Assembly: GCF_024341905.1 (NCBI RefSeq)
Contig: NZ_BQXY01000003.1
Span: 451,477-515,476 of the forward strand
Length of the DNA stretch: 64,000 nt
From: Clostridium folliculivorans
GTDB lineage: Bacteria; Bacillota; Clostridia; Clostridiales; Clostridiaceae
Direction: 5' to 3'
Numbering within the stretch: the stretch's first letter is position 1; every line of letters starts with the position of its first letter. A model generated the notes under the pieces. That model was not told where the DNA came from. It saw nothing but the letters and a program-made list of their open reading frames with translations, and did no database searches. Of the stretch, positions 36,259-44,427 are shown piece by piece. The position numbers and the translations under genes are program-made.

Positions 36259-37224
36259 TTAAACCTCTACTAGTTGATTAATTGCACTATAAACTTTCTC
36301 TATATTTTTAGCAGCCGTATATCTAGTTAAGTACTCAGCAGAACTTCTAAGTACATCTATAAATTCATTTTTACCTTGCCAGTTTTCTAGAATGATTTCT
36401 AGCGGAACGTCTTCTACTATTCTATTGATAGCAAAAAATACTGCTCCTAAATCATCAATGCCCCCAACAAAAGGTATCTTATCAGGTAAGATATCAAAAG
36501 GTAAAGTTATATACGCCATAGAAGATATTAGCACAACCTTAGTCTTTTTAGCTACCCTTTTATCTTTCAATAACCTATATACTAAAGCAATTATATCAGG
36601 TATTATAAATAAATAATCTGAATATTTCTTTAACCTCTTTGGTATCTTCTCTGCCACTTTTTCTCTCTTATCAGAGTAGCCATCCTTAACCTTTTGAACA
36701 TTAATTAACGCTACTTCCTCCTTTGGTACTTCTTCCTCTATTTTTTCTGTAATTGCTTCAGGCACTTCACCTATTCTTTTTAAATCGATAGTAGCAGAAT
36801 CTATATCAGCTAATATAAAACCTTCTTTCAAACAAAGGTTTCCCACGTTCAAATTCAGAAAAGGCACTAGTCTTAATATACTATTTATATCAATTTTAAT
36901 TATATCTTTTTCGGTGGATATTCCAATGTGCTTAAAATTCTTCAAGCTTAGTTTCAAGGCAAAATTTTTTATAAATTTAAAAATTCCAACCTTCATTATC
37001 TTCACTCGTGATATATTCAGTGTAAGTATATTATTATGTATGCTTATAATCTCTACTTGCCCTTTAAATTTTATGTTTACTAACTTCTTAAAGTTTCCCT
37101 CTACTTCTATAGTATCCCAAACTTTTATATTCTCAAAACTTAAACCATCAACTTTTACAAAATCATTTAAAATAGACATGATATCTTGTCCACTCAGTCT
37201 AGCTGTGACTTGAGAAACATGCAT
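36259..37224 (-). CDS. YkvA (DUF1232) domain protein with N-terminal DUF2993-like region
   Basis: 321 residues from ATG 37224, which follows AGGGGGAGA. The frame opens 13 codons earlier with no ribosome binding site. The C-terminal half contains the DUF1232/YkvA signature: YITLPFDILPDKIPFVGGID and DLGAVFFAINRI, a short membrane-associated helical hairpin of unknown function. Residues about 1-150 look like a beta-rich domain (repeated I-V-x-I-x-I strands) and might be lipid-binding (DUF2993-like), but this is uncertain. A charged linker (EEEVPKEEVALI) joins them. Divergently oriented from the ftsH-like gene 190 bp away. Confidence 0.75.
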   Translation of the reverse strand: MHVSQVTARLSGQDIMSILNDFVKVDGLSFENIKVWDTIEVEGNFKKLVNIKFKGQVEIISIHNNILTLNISRVKIMKVGIFKFIKNFALKLSLKNFKHIGISTEKDIIKIDINSILRLVPFLNLNVGNLCLKEGFILADIDSATIDLKRIGEVPEAITEKIEEEVPKEEVALINVQKVKDGYSDKREKVAEKIPKRLKKYSDYLFIIPDIIALVYRLLKDKRVAKKTKVVLISSMAYITLPFDILPDKIPFVGGIDDLGAVFFAINRIVEDVPLEIILENWQGKNEFIDVLRSSAEYLTRYTAAKNIEKVYSAINQLVEV

Positions 37225-37413
37225 ATGCTCTCCCCCTCTTAACCTATATTCGTATAAATACATTCATCTATTGAGTATACATTATTTGCTATATTTTTTA
37301 AAGCCATTTTACCCATAACTTACATTGGCAAAACTTATGATTTTGATTAGACAGTTACATTTAAAAACGTATAATTTAAATTATGATAAATGTTTTAAAG
37401 TAGGGGGATGCAA

Positions 37414-39162
37414 ATGAATAAATTAAAAAACAAGATGATTATTGTTCCTATATTAACTGCAATAATGTCTTTATCCGCGTTAATATTCTATACCTATTAT
37501 CTACCTACTACAAAGGTAGAAAAAAACTATTCCGAATTTATAAAAGATTTGGACTCAAATGTAATATCGAATGTACAAATTAATGATTCTTCTAAATTGA
37601 CTGTATACCTCAAAACTGGTGAAAGCTATATTGTTGAGAATCCAGACAGCCCAAATTTAAAAGAAAACCTACTTACAAAAGGAGTTAAAGTTAAAAGCTC
37701 TGCAGCAGCTCCAATACAAAAAACTATTCCTTCAGTTATATTGACTATATCAGTTTTCTCTATAATCTATATGGCAGTTTATAGTGGACGTGCATCAAAT
37801 TCTTCCATGACTGTAGTTGATGGCACTGATGTAAAAGACAGCGAAAAGAAGGGATTCAATTTTGAATCTATGGCAGGAAATGAAGAAGCTAAGGAAAGTG
37901 TCCAAGATATAGTTGATTTTCTTAAGAATCCTGAAAAGTATAAAAAGTATGGTGCTAGATTACCTAAGGGAATAATACTTTATGGTGAACCAGGTACAGG
38001 AAAGACTTTACTTGCTAAAGCTGTTGCAGGTGAAGCTGGAGTTCCTTTCTATGCAGTAAGTGGTTCTGATTTCGTACAGATGTATGTAGGTGTAGGTGCT
38101 GCTAGAATAAGAAGTTTGTTTAAGAAAGCTAGAGCCAACGGAAAAGCTGTAATTTTTATAGACGAAATTGATGCAATCGGAAAAAGAAGAGATGGGGGGA
38201 AGACATCAGGCGGAAATGATGAACGCGACCAGACTCTTAATGCTCTTCTAACAGAAATGTCTGGCTTTGGTGAACAGGAAGGCATAGTTATTATGGCAGC
38301 AACAAATAGATTAGATATATTAGACTCTGCATTATTAAGACCAGGTAGATTTGATAGACACGTTGAGGTAATATTACCTGACGTAAATGCAAGAGAAAAA
38401 ATTCTTAATCTCTATTTTAAAAATAAACCTATTAACAACATTGATGTTAGAGATTGGGCAAATAAGACAACTTATTTCTCTGGAGCTAAACTAGAAAGTT
38501 TAGTAAATGAAGCTGCTATATTAGCTGCTAAGGAAGATTCTACCTATATAACTGAAGAACATATGGATAAAGCTTTCTCTATAGTAATTGCTGGTCATGA
38601 AAAAAATGATAGAAGCTCAATAAGAGATATCGATAGAAAGATAACTGCTTATCACGAATCAGGACATGCTATAGTTTCACTTATCAAACTTCCTGAGGAA
38701 AAGATTTCTAAAGTTACTATAATTCCTACGACTAAAGGAGCTGGAGGATATACCCTTACAATACCGGAAGATTCAGCCTATAAAACTTATAGTTATTTAA
38801 GAAAAAGAATCATGGTATTACTTGGTGGAAGAGCTGCTGAGGAAATTATCTTTGGTAGTGAAAACATAACTACAGGAGCTTATAGTGATATAAGTCATTC
38901 AACAAGTCTTGCTAAAGACATGATATCAGAGTATGGAATGGGTAAAAATCTCGGATTACTGAAAATATCAAGTTTAGGTGATTTATCAAATTCTTGTGGA
39001 ACCTCAGTTATAGAAGAATGTAAAGCTATGATAGATGAATTATATGATGAGACAAAGGAACTTCTACTTGCAAATCTTGATAAACTTCATAGTATGTCTC
39101 AGCATCTTCTTAGCGATGAAACTCTCTATACAGAAGACCTTCATCGTGAAATGTCTAATTAA
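37414..39162 (+). CDS. ftsH: FtsH-family ATP-dependent membrane zinc protease (short paralogue)
   Basis: AAA+ metalloprotease of 582 residues from ATG 37414, six bases after TAGGGGG (an ATG two codons earlier is too close). In numbering from that earlier ATG: transmembrane helices about 9-31 and 107-126, Walker A GEPGTGKT (193-200), Walker B VIFIDEID (248-255), second region of homology LRPGRFDRHVEV, and the zinc motif HESGH (416-420) instead of the usual HEAGH. The C-terminal zinc/aspartate part (GAYSDISHSTSLAKDM) is present. It is slightly shorter than housekeeping FtsH (about 600-650) and is not beside hpt/tilS, so it is likely a second paralogue. Degrades membrane or short-lived proteins. 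Confidence 0.92.
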   Translation: MNKLKNKMIIVPILTAIMSLSALIFYTYYLPTTKVEKNYSEFIKDLDSNVISNVQINDSSKLTVYLKTGESYIVENPDSPNLKENLLTKGVKVKSSAAAPIQKTIPSVILTISVFSIIYMAVYSGRASNSSMTVVDGTDVKDSEKKGFNFESMAGNEEAKESVQDIVDFLKNPEKYKKYGARLPKGIILYGEPGTGKTLLAKAVAGEAGVPFYAVSGSDFVQMYVGVGAARIRSLFKKARANGKAVIFIDEIDAIGKRRDGGKTSGGNDERDQTLNALLTEMSGFGEQEGIVIMAATNRLDILDSALLRPGRFDRHVEVILPDVNAREKILNLYFKNKPINNIDVRDWANKTTYFSGAKLESLVNEAAILAAKEDSTYITEEHMDKAFSIVIAGHEKNDRSSIRDIDRKITAYHESGHAIVSLIKLPEEKISKVTIIPTTKGAGGYTLTIPEDSAYKTYSYLRKRIMVLLGGRAAEEIIFGSENITTGAYSDISHSTSLAKDMISEYGMGKNLGLLKISSLGDLSNSCGTSVIEECKAMIDELYDETKELLLANLDKLHSMSQHLLSDETLYTEDLHREMSN

Positions 39163-39567
39163 TAATTATACTAGGTCTAATTTAATATAATTATATATAG
39201 ATAAACCAGTTCCAAATAGAATCTATATTGATAATCCTATTAACACTAATAGTTAATATAAATATTACTTGGTTTTGTTACATAGAAATGGATTATCTAT
39301 TCCGCTGAACTGATAAACTACTTCAGTCATTAAACTCCAAATAAAGCTTTCGATGGTCCTACGAAGCTTTATTTGGATAGATTTTAAAATGAAGTAGTTT
39401 ATCTATAGATGAACCACTTCGTAATAGAATTTATATTTTTAAATTCTCTCACCTGAACCCGTGAGAGTTTTAAAAATAGATTTCGGATCGAAGTAGTTCA
39501 TCCTTAGTAGTTCATTTTAATAAATACTTTAGAACTTTTTAATTACTTTATTTTATTCCTAAGAAGC
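39163..39567. repeat. Intergenic region with two tandem nested stem-loops (39312-39403 and 39408-39502)
   Basis: Element 1: outer arms GATAAACTACTTCA (39312-39325) and TGAAGTAGTTTATC (39390-39403), perfect 14 bp; inner arms TCCAAATAAAGCTT.. (39336-39352) and ..AAGCTTTATTTGGA (39362-39377). Element 2: outer arms GATGAACCACTTCG (39408-39421) and CGAAGTAGTTCATC (39489-39502), one mismatch; inner arms TTTTTAAATTCTCTCAC / GTGAGAGTTTTAAAAA. The outer arms of the two elements are related to each other while the inner arms are unrelated. Left flank GGATTATCTATTCCGCTGAA is the inverse of the 7.3-kb flank. Confidence 0.75.
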
Positions 39568-39602
39568 AAAAAGACTCTCGATTGTGTATCGGGAGTCTTT
39601 TT
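39568..39602. terminator. Bidirectional terminator between ftsH-like gene and rhomboid gene
   Basis: AAAAAGACTCTCGAT pairs with ATCGGGAGTCTTTTT (one G-U). It lies between convergent genes, and the flanking A and T runs suit both strands. Confidence 0.85.
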
Positions 39603-39619
39603 GTTTAATTAAGACTATG

Positions 39620-39700
39620 TTTAAGAATATTGTTAAAATTAAGTGGTTATGCAGGAGATGCTATATAGCTAGCTATTAGAATTAAAAAAGAGATTTTTAA
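39620..39700 (+). repeat. Decayed partial copy of the MITE-like repeat
   Basis: AAAATTAAGTGGTTATG is followed by CAGGAGATGCTATATAGCTA and GCTATTAGAATTAAA, matching the left ends of the copies at 43.30 and 61.56 kb. The embedded start codon is lost here (ATG to ATA by one deleted base). Confidence 0.6.
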
Positions 39701-39737
39701 TTATTAGCTTGTTCTAATTTATTTTACTTTAAATACT

Positions 39738-40718
39738 CTATACTTGTTGCTGTCTGAATCTCTTGTTATCGTATAGTAGGAAAGATATAACTATACCACC
39801 AAGCAGTCCTCCAAAATGTGCAAAGTTATCTATATTACGTGAAGAAAGTCCTATTATTATATTCATTCCTATAACTGTAGCTATTTCAGTTAAAAAACTT
39901 TTTCCTATCCTGTTTCTCTCTTTCAATCCAAAAACTACAGCCGCACCGAATAGACCAAAAATTGCTCCTGATGCACCAACAGAAACATAAGGTGAAAAAA
40001 TATAACTTGTTGTGGTTGATAAAATTCCTGATAAAAAGTATATCAGTAAATATTTCCACTTACCGTATATATTCTCTATTAGATTTCCTAGCGAATATAA
40101 CGCATACATATTAAATGCTATATGAATTATACCTCCGTGTAAAAACATTGCAGTTATGAGTCTATAATATTGACCTGCTTGAATTAATTCATTTTGTTTT
40201 GCACCAAAGTATACAAGAACTGATGTATCTATATCACCAAAATTCCCAGAAACTAATGCAGTTATCAAAAATACTACTACATTTATTACAATAAGAGCAA
40301 ATGTTATCTTTGATTTACCCTCTAAAGATATCTTCTTTGTTGCTCTTCCTGTCATATCCTTTATGCAATTATATACAAACTCTCCATTTCGCTCATATTG
40401 TGTAACACTGTTACTTCTTATGTCATAAATAACTCTCGAATAAAACAATTGATTTTCTGTTCCACTATAGTTACCTTCGGTAATGACTACATTAACTAAA
40501 GCAAATTCTTGACCTTTTTCTCTAAGATAATAGCCCGCATATTCTGCTGATACCGTTTCGTTTTTTTCTTCTGAAACAATTACTGCATAAACTCCGCCCT
40601 CTATTTCTCTTAAAGCAATCCATCTTTTTTCATCTAATGGATTACAGTAGTATTCTTCTATAAAGAACCCTTGTTCCTTTACCAAAAACTGTAGTATTGA
40701 ATTTTCATTTACTTTCAT
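39738..40718 (-). CDS. Rhomboid-family intramembrane serine protease
   Basis: 326 residues. Residues 1-125 are a soluble cytoplasmic domain not seen in GlpG. From about 138 there are seven hydrophobic segments. The catalytic serine is Ser250 in GASGAIFG and the catalytic histidine is His301 in NFAHFGGLLGG. The HGGIIHIAFNMYALYSLG loop (194-211) carries the oxyanion-hole Asn203. All active-site residues are intact, so it should cleave membrane proteins within the bilayer; substrates unknown. Architecture resembles Bacillus YqgP/GluP. It follows pepF on the same strand but is separated by a terminator. Confidence 0.93.
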   Translation of the reverse strand: MKVNENSILQFLVKEQGFFIEEYYCNPLDEKRWIALREIEGGVYAVIVSEEKNETVSAEYAGYYLREKGQEFALVNVVITEGNYSGTENQLFYSRVIYDIRSNSVTQYERNGEFVYNCIKDMTGRATKKISLEGKSKITFALIVINVVVFLITALVSGNFGDIDTSVLVYFGAKQNELIQAGQYYRLITAMFLHGGIIHIAFNMYALYSLGNLIENIYGKWKYLLIYFLSGILSTTTSYIFSPYVSVGASGAIFGLFGAAVVFGLKERNRIGKSFLTEIATVIGMNIIIGLSSRNIDNFAHFGGLLGGIVISFLLYDNKRFRQQQV

Positions 40719-40745
40719 AAAACTTCTCCATATTTATTATTTATA

Positions 40746-40773
40746 AAAAGGACTGCCAAAGCAATCCTTTTTT
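40746..40773 (-). terminator. Terminator downstream of pepF
   Basis: AAAAGGACTG pairs with CAATCCTTTT (one mismatch), loop CCAAAG, with A and T runs on both sides. It lies 78 bp past the pepF stop. Confidence 0.7.
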
Positions 40774-40846
40774 ACTGTATAAGGAAGATATAAATTTCTC
40801 AAAACAGATTCGCTAAAGAAGGTCACTTTAGCGGCTTTTTATAGCA
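40768..40846 (+). repeat. Partial copy of the MITE-like repeat with terminator-type hairpin
   Basis: Begins with TTTTTTACTGTATAAGGAAG, like the 46.93-kb copy, and then jumps to TTCGCTAAAGAAGGTCACTT and TAGCGGCTTTTT, like the 9.89-kb copy, lacking the middle 100 bp. Probably an internally deleted element. Confidence 0.6.
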
Positions 40847-40850
40847 AGTT

Positions 40851-42650
40851 CTATATTAGCTCATCAAGCATATCTAGAAGTTCATTAAATCTATTTATTG
40901 TAGCTTCAAGTGGTGCTGAAGTTGTCATATCAACTCCGGCCTTCTTAAGAACATTTATTGGATAATCAGAACCTCCAGACTTTAAGAATCCTTTATATTT
41001 TTCTACAGCTTCTTCTCCGTTTTCTAGTATTGCCTTAGCGAAAGCAGAGGCAGCCGCGTAACCAGTGGCATACTGATATACATAGAAATCTCTATAAAAG
41101 TGTGGTATTCTTGACCATTCACTATCAATTTCTTCATCTACAACCATATCTGATCCAAAATATTTTGTATTAAGATCATGCCATATACCATTAAGTTCTT
41201 TAGGGCTCAAAGCTTCACCTTGTTCAATAAGCTCATGAGTTTTCAACTCAAATTCTGCAAACATTAGTTGTCTGAATACAGTAGCTCTTATTTGTTCTAA
41301 TTCTTGGTTCACAAGATATAGTTTTCTTTTCTTATCTTGTTCCTTATCTATCAAATGATGTATAAGAATTATCTCATTAGTTGTAGATGCTACTTCAGCA
41401 CAGAATAAGGTATAGTTTGAGTAAATGTATGGCTGATTTTTTGATGAATAATAAGTATGAATTGAGTGTCCCATCTCGTGTGCAAGTGTTGAAACATCAT
41501 TTAGTGAGAAGTTATAGTTTAGAAGCACATATGGCATTGTATCATATGCTCCACTTGAATAAGCTCCTCCTCTCTTACCTTTGTTTTCAAAAACATCAAT
41601 CCATCCGCTTTCTATTCCTTCTGAGAATATACCTAAATATTCTACTCCTAAAGGATTTAGCCCTTCTGTGACCATTTCTACTGCTTTATCATACTCAATA
41701 TGTTCTTTTTCTATATCTACAACAGGAACATATAAATCATACATATGGATCTCATCCAATGCCAAAAGTTTTTTCTTTAAAGTAACATATCTATGTAAAG
41801 ACTCTAAATTATCATTCATTGTCTTTACTGAATTTGTATATACTTCTAAAGGAATATCATTTGGGCTTAATGATGCCTCTAGTGAATTTGAGTACTTTCT
41901 TACTCTTGCATTAAAAATAAAATTCTTAATAGAGGATGTTAGCGAAGCAGAAAGAGTATTTTCTAAATTTTTATATTCTTTAAACAAAGCTTTAAAAGCT
42001 GCCTCTCTAACACTTCTATCCTTACTTCTTATGAACCCTGAGTAGTTCCCCTCTGTAAGCTCAACATCATTGCCATCTTCGTCTTTAATAACTGAAAACT
42101 TCATATCAGCATTAGTAAGCATGTTATGAATATTAGAAGGTGCATCTAAGCAATCTGATACTGACGCTAACAATTCTTCCATTTCTTTTGTAAGTATATG
42201 AGGTTTCTCTTTCAAAACACTCTTTAATAAGAAGTCATATACCTGTAATTCAGGATTTTCTTGTAAGAATCTTTCTATAGTACCATCTGGTAAGGCTAAT
42301 ATTTCTGGCTCAAAAAAAGCAACATAGCTTGCAAGTTCAGCAAAATAAGAATCTATCTTACTTCTTAGTATTTGAAATTCTGGATTAGACGTATCTTCAT
42401 CAGCTCTTAAATGTGCATACACCATTAATTTCTCTGCTTTTCTGACTATCTTCTCATTAAGCTTCAGAAAAGTTTCTAATGCTTTACTATCACCTAATTT
42501 CCCTTCATACTCTCTTGTTTCAAGAGCTTCTTCTTTTAAGCTTTTAAAATCAGATTCCCATTGTTCTGTATTATTATATATCTTTTCAACTTTCCACTTG
42601 TATTTTAAGTCTATCTCTTCTCTTTTTTTAAGACTCTTTACTTCAGCCAT
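40851..42650 (-). CDS. pepF: Oligoendopeptidase F (M3B zinc peptidase)
   Basis: Cytoplasmic metallopeptidase that trims oligopeptides of roughly 7-17 residues. The 599 residues match family length. Zinc motif HEMGHSIH with HExxH at 391-395, and the third ligand Glu in the following CAEVAST segment. The C-terminal SGGSDYPINVLKKAGVDM block is typical of M3 oligoendopeptidases and shapes the substrate pocket. AGGAGA precedes the ATG. It probably recycles peptides from import or protein turnover. Confidence 0.96.
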   Translation of the reverse strand: MAEVKSLKKREEIDLKYKWKVEKIYNNTEQWESDFKSLKEEALETREYEGKLGDSKALETFLKLNEKIVRKAEKLMVYAHLRADEDTSNPEFQILRSKIDSYFAELASYVAFFEPEILALPDGTIERFLQENPELQVYDFLLKSVLKEKPHILTKEMEELLASVSDCLDAPSNIHNMLTNADMKFSVIKDEDGNDVELTEGNYSGFIRSKDRSVREAAFKALFKEYKNLENTLSASLTSSIKNFIFNARVRKYSNSLEASLSPNDIPLEVYTNSVKTMNDNLESLHRYVTLKKKLLALDEIHMYDLYVPVVDIEKEHIEYDKAVEMVTEGLNPLGVEYLGIFSEGIESGWIDVFENKGKRGGAYSSGAYDTMPYVLLNYNFSLNDVSTLAHEMGHSIHTYYSSKNQPYIYSNYTLFCAEVASTTNEIILIHHLIDKEQDKKRKLYLVNQELEQIRATVFRQLMFAEFELKTHELIEQGEALSPKELNGIWHDLNTKYFGSDMVVDEEIDSEWSRIPHFYRDFYVYQYATGYAAASAFAKAILENGEEAVEKYKGFLKSGGSDYPINVLKKAGVDMTTSAPLEATINRFNELLDMLDELI

Positions 42651-42747
42651 TTCTCATTCTCCTCTCATTAATTCACATAAAAGTTACTACACATCATATA
42701 ATTAACTTTTACCATTAAAGTTATTATAAAAATATATGTGATTTTAT

Positions 42748-42790
42748 TTAACTACTTAACTATTTAAATATTTAACTATTTAACTATTTA
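42748..42790. repeat. Short tandem repeat, 8-9 bp units
   Basis: Runs of the unit TTTAACTAT (variants TTAACTACT, TAAATATTT) occur about five times in a row, overlapping the stop codon of the 132-residue gene. It could arise by slippage. It is not a terminator. Confidence 0.55.
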
Positions 42791-43182
42791 TATTCATCTT
42801 CCTTACCTTTAATATCTTCAAAAACCTTTTCTATTTTTTCTTTTATAATAGAGCATAATTCATTAATAACAGCTCTAGTCTCCTCATGCTCAGTATCATA
42901 TGGGAATTTCACTACCCAAGTTGGATTATATTCTTCATCCTTTTCATCTATTTTGTAACCAAGCTCTTCAAAAGCTTCTATCTCAAAAAGATCGTAGATA
43001 GCCGAATACTCCCATTCCTCTACATCTCTCTTTGTGTCAAAATATAAACTTACTTCATTATCAATACAATACAATTTGGTAACATAAACAGCACCTTCAT
43101 TTACTGAGTAGCTACCTAACTCACTCAATATATTTCCTGTTTCTTTATCTTTCTCTATAAGAACTAATGATGAAAAATCCAT
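42784..43182 (-). CDS. Conserved clostridial protein of unknown function (DUF6762-like)
   Basis: 132 residues from ATG 43182, nine bases after AAAGG; the ATG three codons earlier touches that site. I recognise it only loosely as the small acidic clostridial family DUF6762. It begins FSSLVLIEKDKETGNILSEL, has alternating beta strands, and ends in an acidic helix (EKIEKVFEDIKGKEDEYK). No signal peptide, membrane segment, cysteine pair or catalytic motif. Function unknown. A MITE-like repeat lies directly upstream, in its promoter region. Confidence 0.7.
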   Translation of the reverse strand: MDFSSLVLIEKDKETGNILSELGSYSVNEGAVYVTKLYCIDNEVSLYFDTKRDVEEWEYSAIYDLFEIEAFEELGYKIDEKDEEYNPTWVVKFPYDTEHEETRAVINELCSIIKEKIEKVFEDIKGKEDEYK

Positions 43183-43282
43183 AATGCCCATCCTTTCAAT
43201 ATGTAAAAAATTATAAGTATATTATATTGTTATAATAACCATATTTTCAAGTATTCCTATACATTTTATTTAATTAATAGGC

Positions 43283-43696
43283 TATTTTTAAAAGTATTAT
43301 TGAAATTAAATGGTTATAAAGGAGATGCTATATGAGCTAGCTATTAGAATTAAATGATTTTTTCAGATGGAATGGCTCTAAAAAATCGCTAATCGTTCTT
43401 TAATTAGTGATTTTTTTTACGCATCTGCTTTTTCTGAACGTATATGAAGAAATTCTAGCAGGCGATATATTTTTACTTTTTACTTTTTAATCAAATAGCC
43501 TTTCTATTTTATTAAATTTAATATATGAAAGATTTATAAAAAATATTGATTATTAAAAAGTAAAACTGTACTGTTCGAACGTAGTGAGTTTACAGTTTTA
43601 GCTATGGAATATGAGAAAATCATATTAATTCTTTGCGTTGGCTCATTAAAGCGTCGGATGTATAACCACTTAATTTCAACACGATGTTTTAACAAC
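43283..43696. repeat. Full-length MITE-like element with terminal inverted repeats
   Basis: The left end GAAATTAAATGGTTATA (43302-43318) is inverted at the right end as TATAACCACTTAATTTC (43661-43677), 16 of 17 matching. The similarity extends outward (TTAAAA..ATTATT versus the inverse of AACACGATGTTTTAA), giving terminal repeats near 30 bp. Inside are GGAGATGCTATATGAGC, a terminator-type hairpin AAAAAATCGCTAAT / ATTAGTGATTTTTT (about 43391-43430), the motif ACGCATCTGC shared with other copies, and a second fragment GCTCATTAAAGCGTCGGATG. No transposase. It sits between divergent genes. Confidence 0.75.
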
Positions 43697-43941
43697 TCAT
43701 AATAATAAATTCATATACTAGATTTATTTTATCCATAGCTTCTAGTATATATGAAATATTATTCAATAAGCTTTATTTATTTTACATTATTTGGTAATAT
43801 ATTTTTATTGCAGGTTTTTTACATTTTCGATCGAAGTGTTTCATCTTTAACAATATTATTAAAATTGTTAGGGGAATACGGAGATACTATATTATGGACA
43901 ATCACTAAGAATAAAAAAATAAACATTTAAGGAGTCATCAT
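43697..43941. other. Intergenic upstream of 128-residue gene, with repeat fragments
   Basis: 43814-43845 contains TTCGATCGAAGTGTTTCATC, resembling the right outer arm of the second stem-loop at 39.49 kb. 43851-43915 contains GGAGATACTATATTATGGAC, a degenerate version of the MITE left end. No ORF other than the gene that follows. Confidence 0.45.
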
Positions 43942-44328
43942 ATGGAAAGTATAATCACAATGAAAAATAAAAAAAGAGTAACTAATAAGTTTAGATTTGC
44001 AAGGGTAGCTTTAACTTCTGCCATAGTAATTGCTTTGATTTATTTGATAAACATAAATATGACTAATTCTAAATGTAAGGATCTTAATTATGCTACCAAT
44101 CACTATATGACCACAGGATTACTTAACAAAAATAAAGTTCTTACCGTAAATGGAATGAAGCTCTTATTTTCTGATGATAATAAAGCTATAGTAGAAGTAG
44201 ATGGTTTATATTACAAATCTCCACACATAAGAAAAAAATATCAACTTTCTCTATCTAAAACTAAAGGTAGCATGTGGAAATTAGACGATGTAAAGGATAT
44301 TTCAACATTAACAGCTAAAAATAACTAG
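43942..44328 (+). CDS. Hypothetical membrane-anchored protein, 128 residues
   Basis: I do not recognise this family. A basic N-terminus (MKNKKRVTNKFRFAR) is followed by one transmembrane helix (about 23-42, LTSAIVIALIYLININ), and the remaining 85 residues, predicted outside, alternate polar and hydrophobic residues like a small beta domain (VNGMKLLFSD, AIVEVDGLYYK). One cysteine (SKCKDL) follows the membrane segment. No lipobox. AAGGAGTC precedes the ATG. It is followed 99 bp later by the metal ABC transporter genes, but these have their own promoter. Confidence 0.75.
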   Translation: MESIITMKNKKRVTNKFRFARVALTSAIVIALIYLININMTNSKCKDLNYATNHYMTTGLLNKNKVLTVNGMKLLFSDDNKAIVEVDGLYYKSPHIRKKYQLSLSKTKGSMWKLDDVKDISTLTAKNN

Positions 44329-44365
44329 TTTTTATAAAACTAAATGTATTTATCTTGTCCTTTTG

Positions 44366-44395
44366 TTGCAAACCATTTGCATTTAGTTGTATAAT
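44366..44395 (+). promoter_or_regulatory. Promoter with operator-like palindrome upstream of the metal ABC transporter
   Basis: TGCAAA-CCA-TTTGCA (44367-44381) is a perfect inverted repeat. It overlaps a plausible -35 TTGCAA, with -10 TATAAT at 44390-44395 (18-bp spacer). Operator over the -35 box suggests repression, plausibly by a Fur/Zur or DtxR/MntR-type metal sensor. The sequence is not a close match to the Bacillus Zur or MntR consensus I know. Confidence 0.55.
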
Positions 44396-44427
44396 AAACT
44401 TTAGATTATAAAACGGAGCTGATAAAT

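Noticed and set aside
39163-39567. CRISPR array suspected because of repeated palindromic units
   Set aside because: Only two units with unequal inner sequences and nested pairing; no regular repeat-spacer periodicity and no cas gene anywhere in the window.
41581-42045. 154-codon plus-strand ORF inside pepF
   Set aside because: Long only because the antisense frame of this A+T-rich gene lacks stops; composition is Ser/Phe/Ile rich as in random antisense frames, and no ribosome binding site.
43561-43602. tRNA-like TTCGAAC string
   Set aside because: No acceptor stem or anticodon arm can be folded around it; it lies in a hairpin AAAACTGTA / TACAGTTTT.
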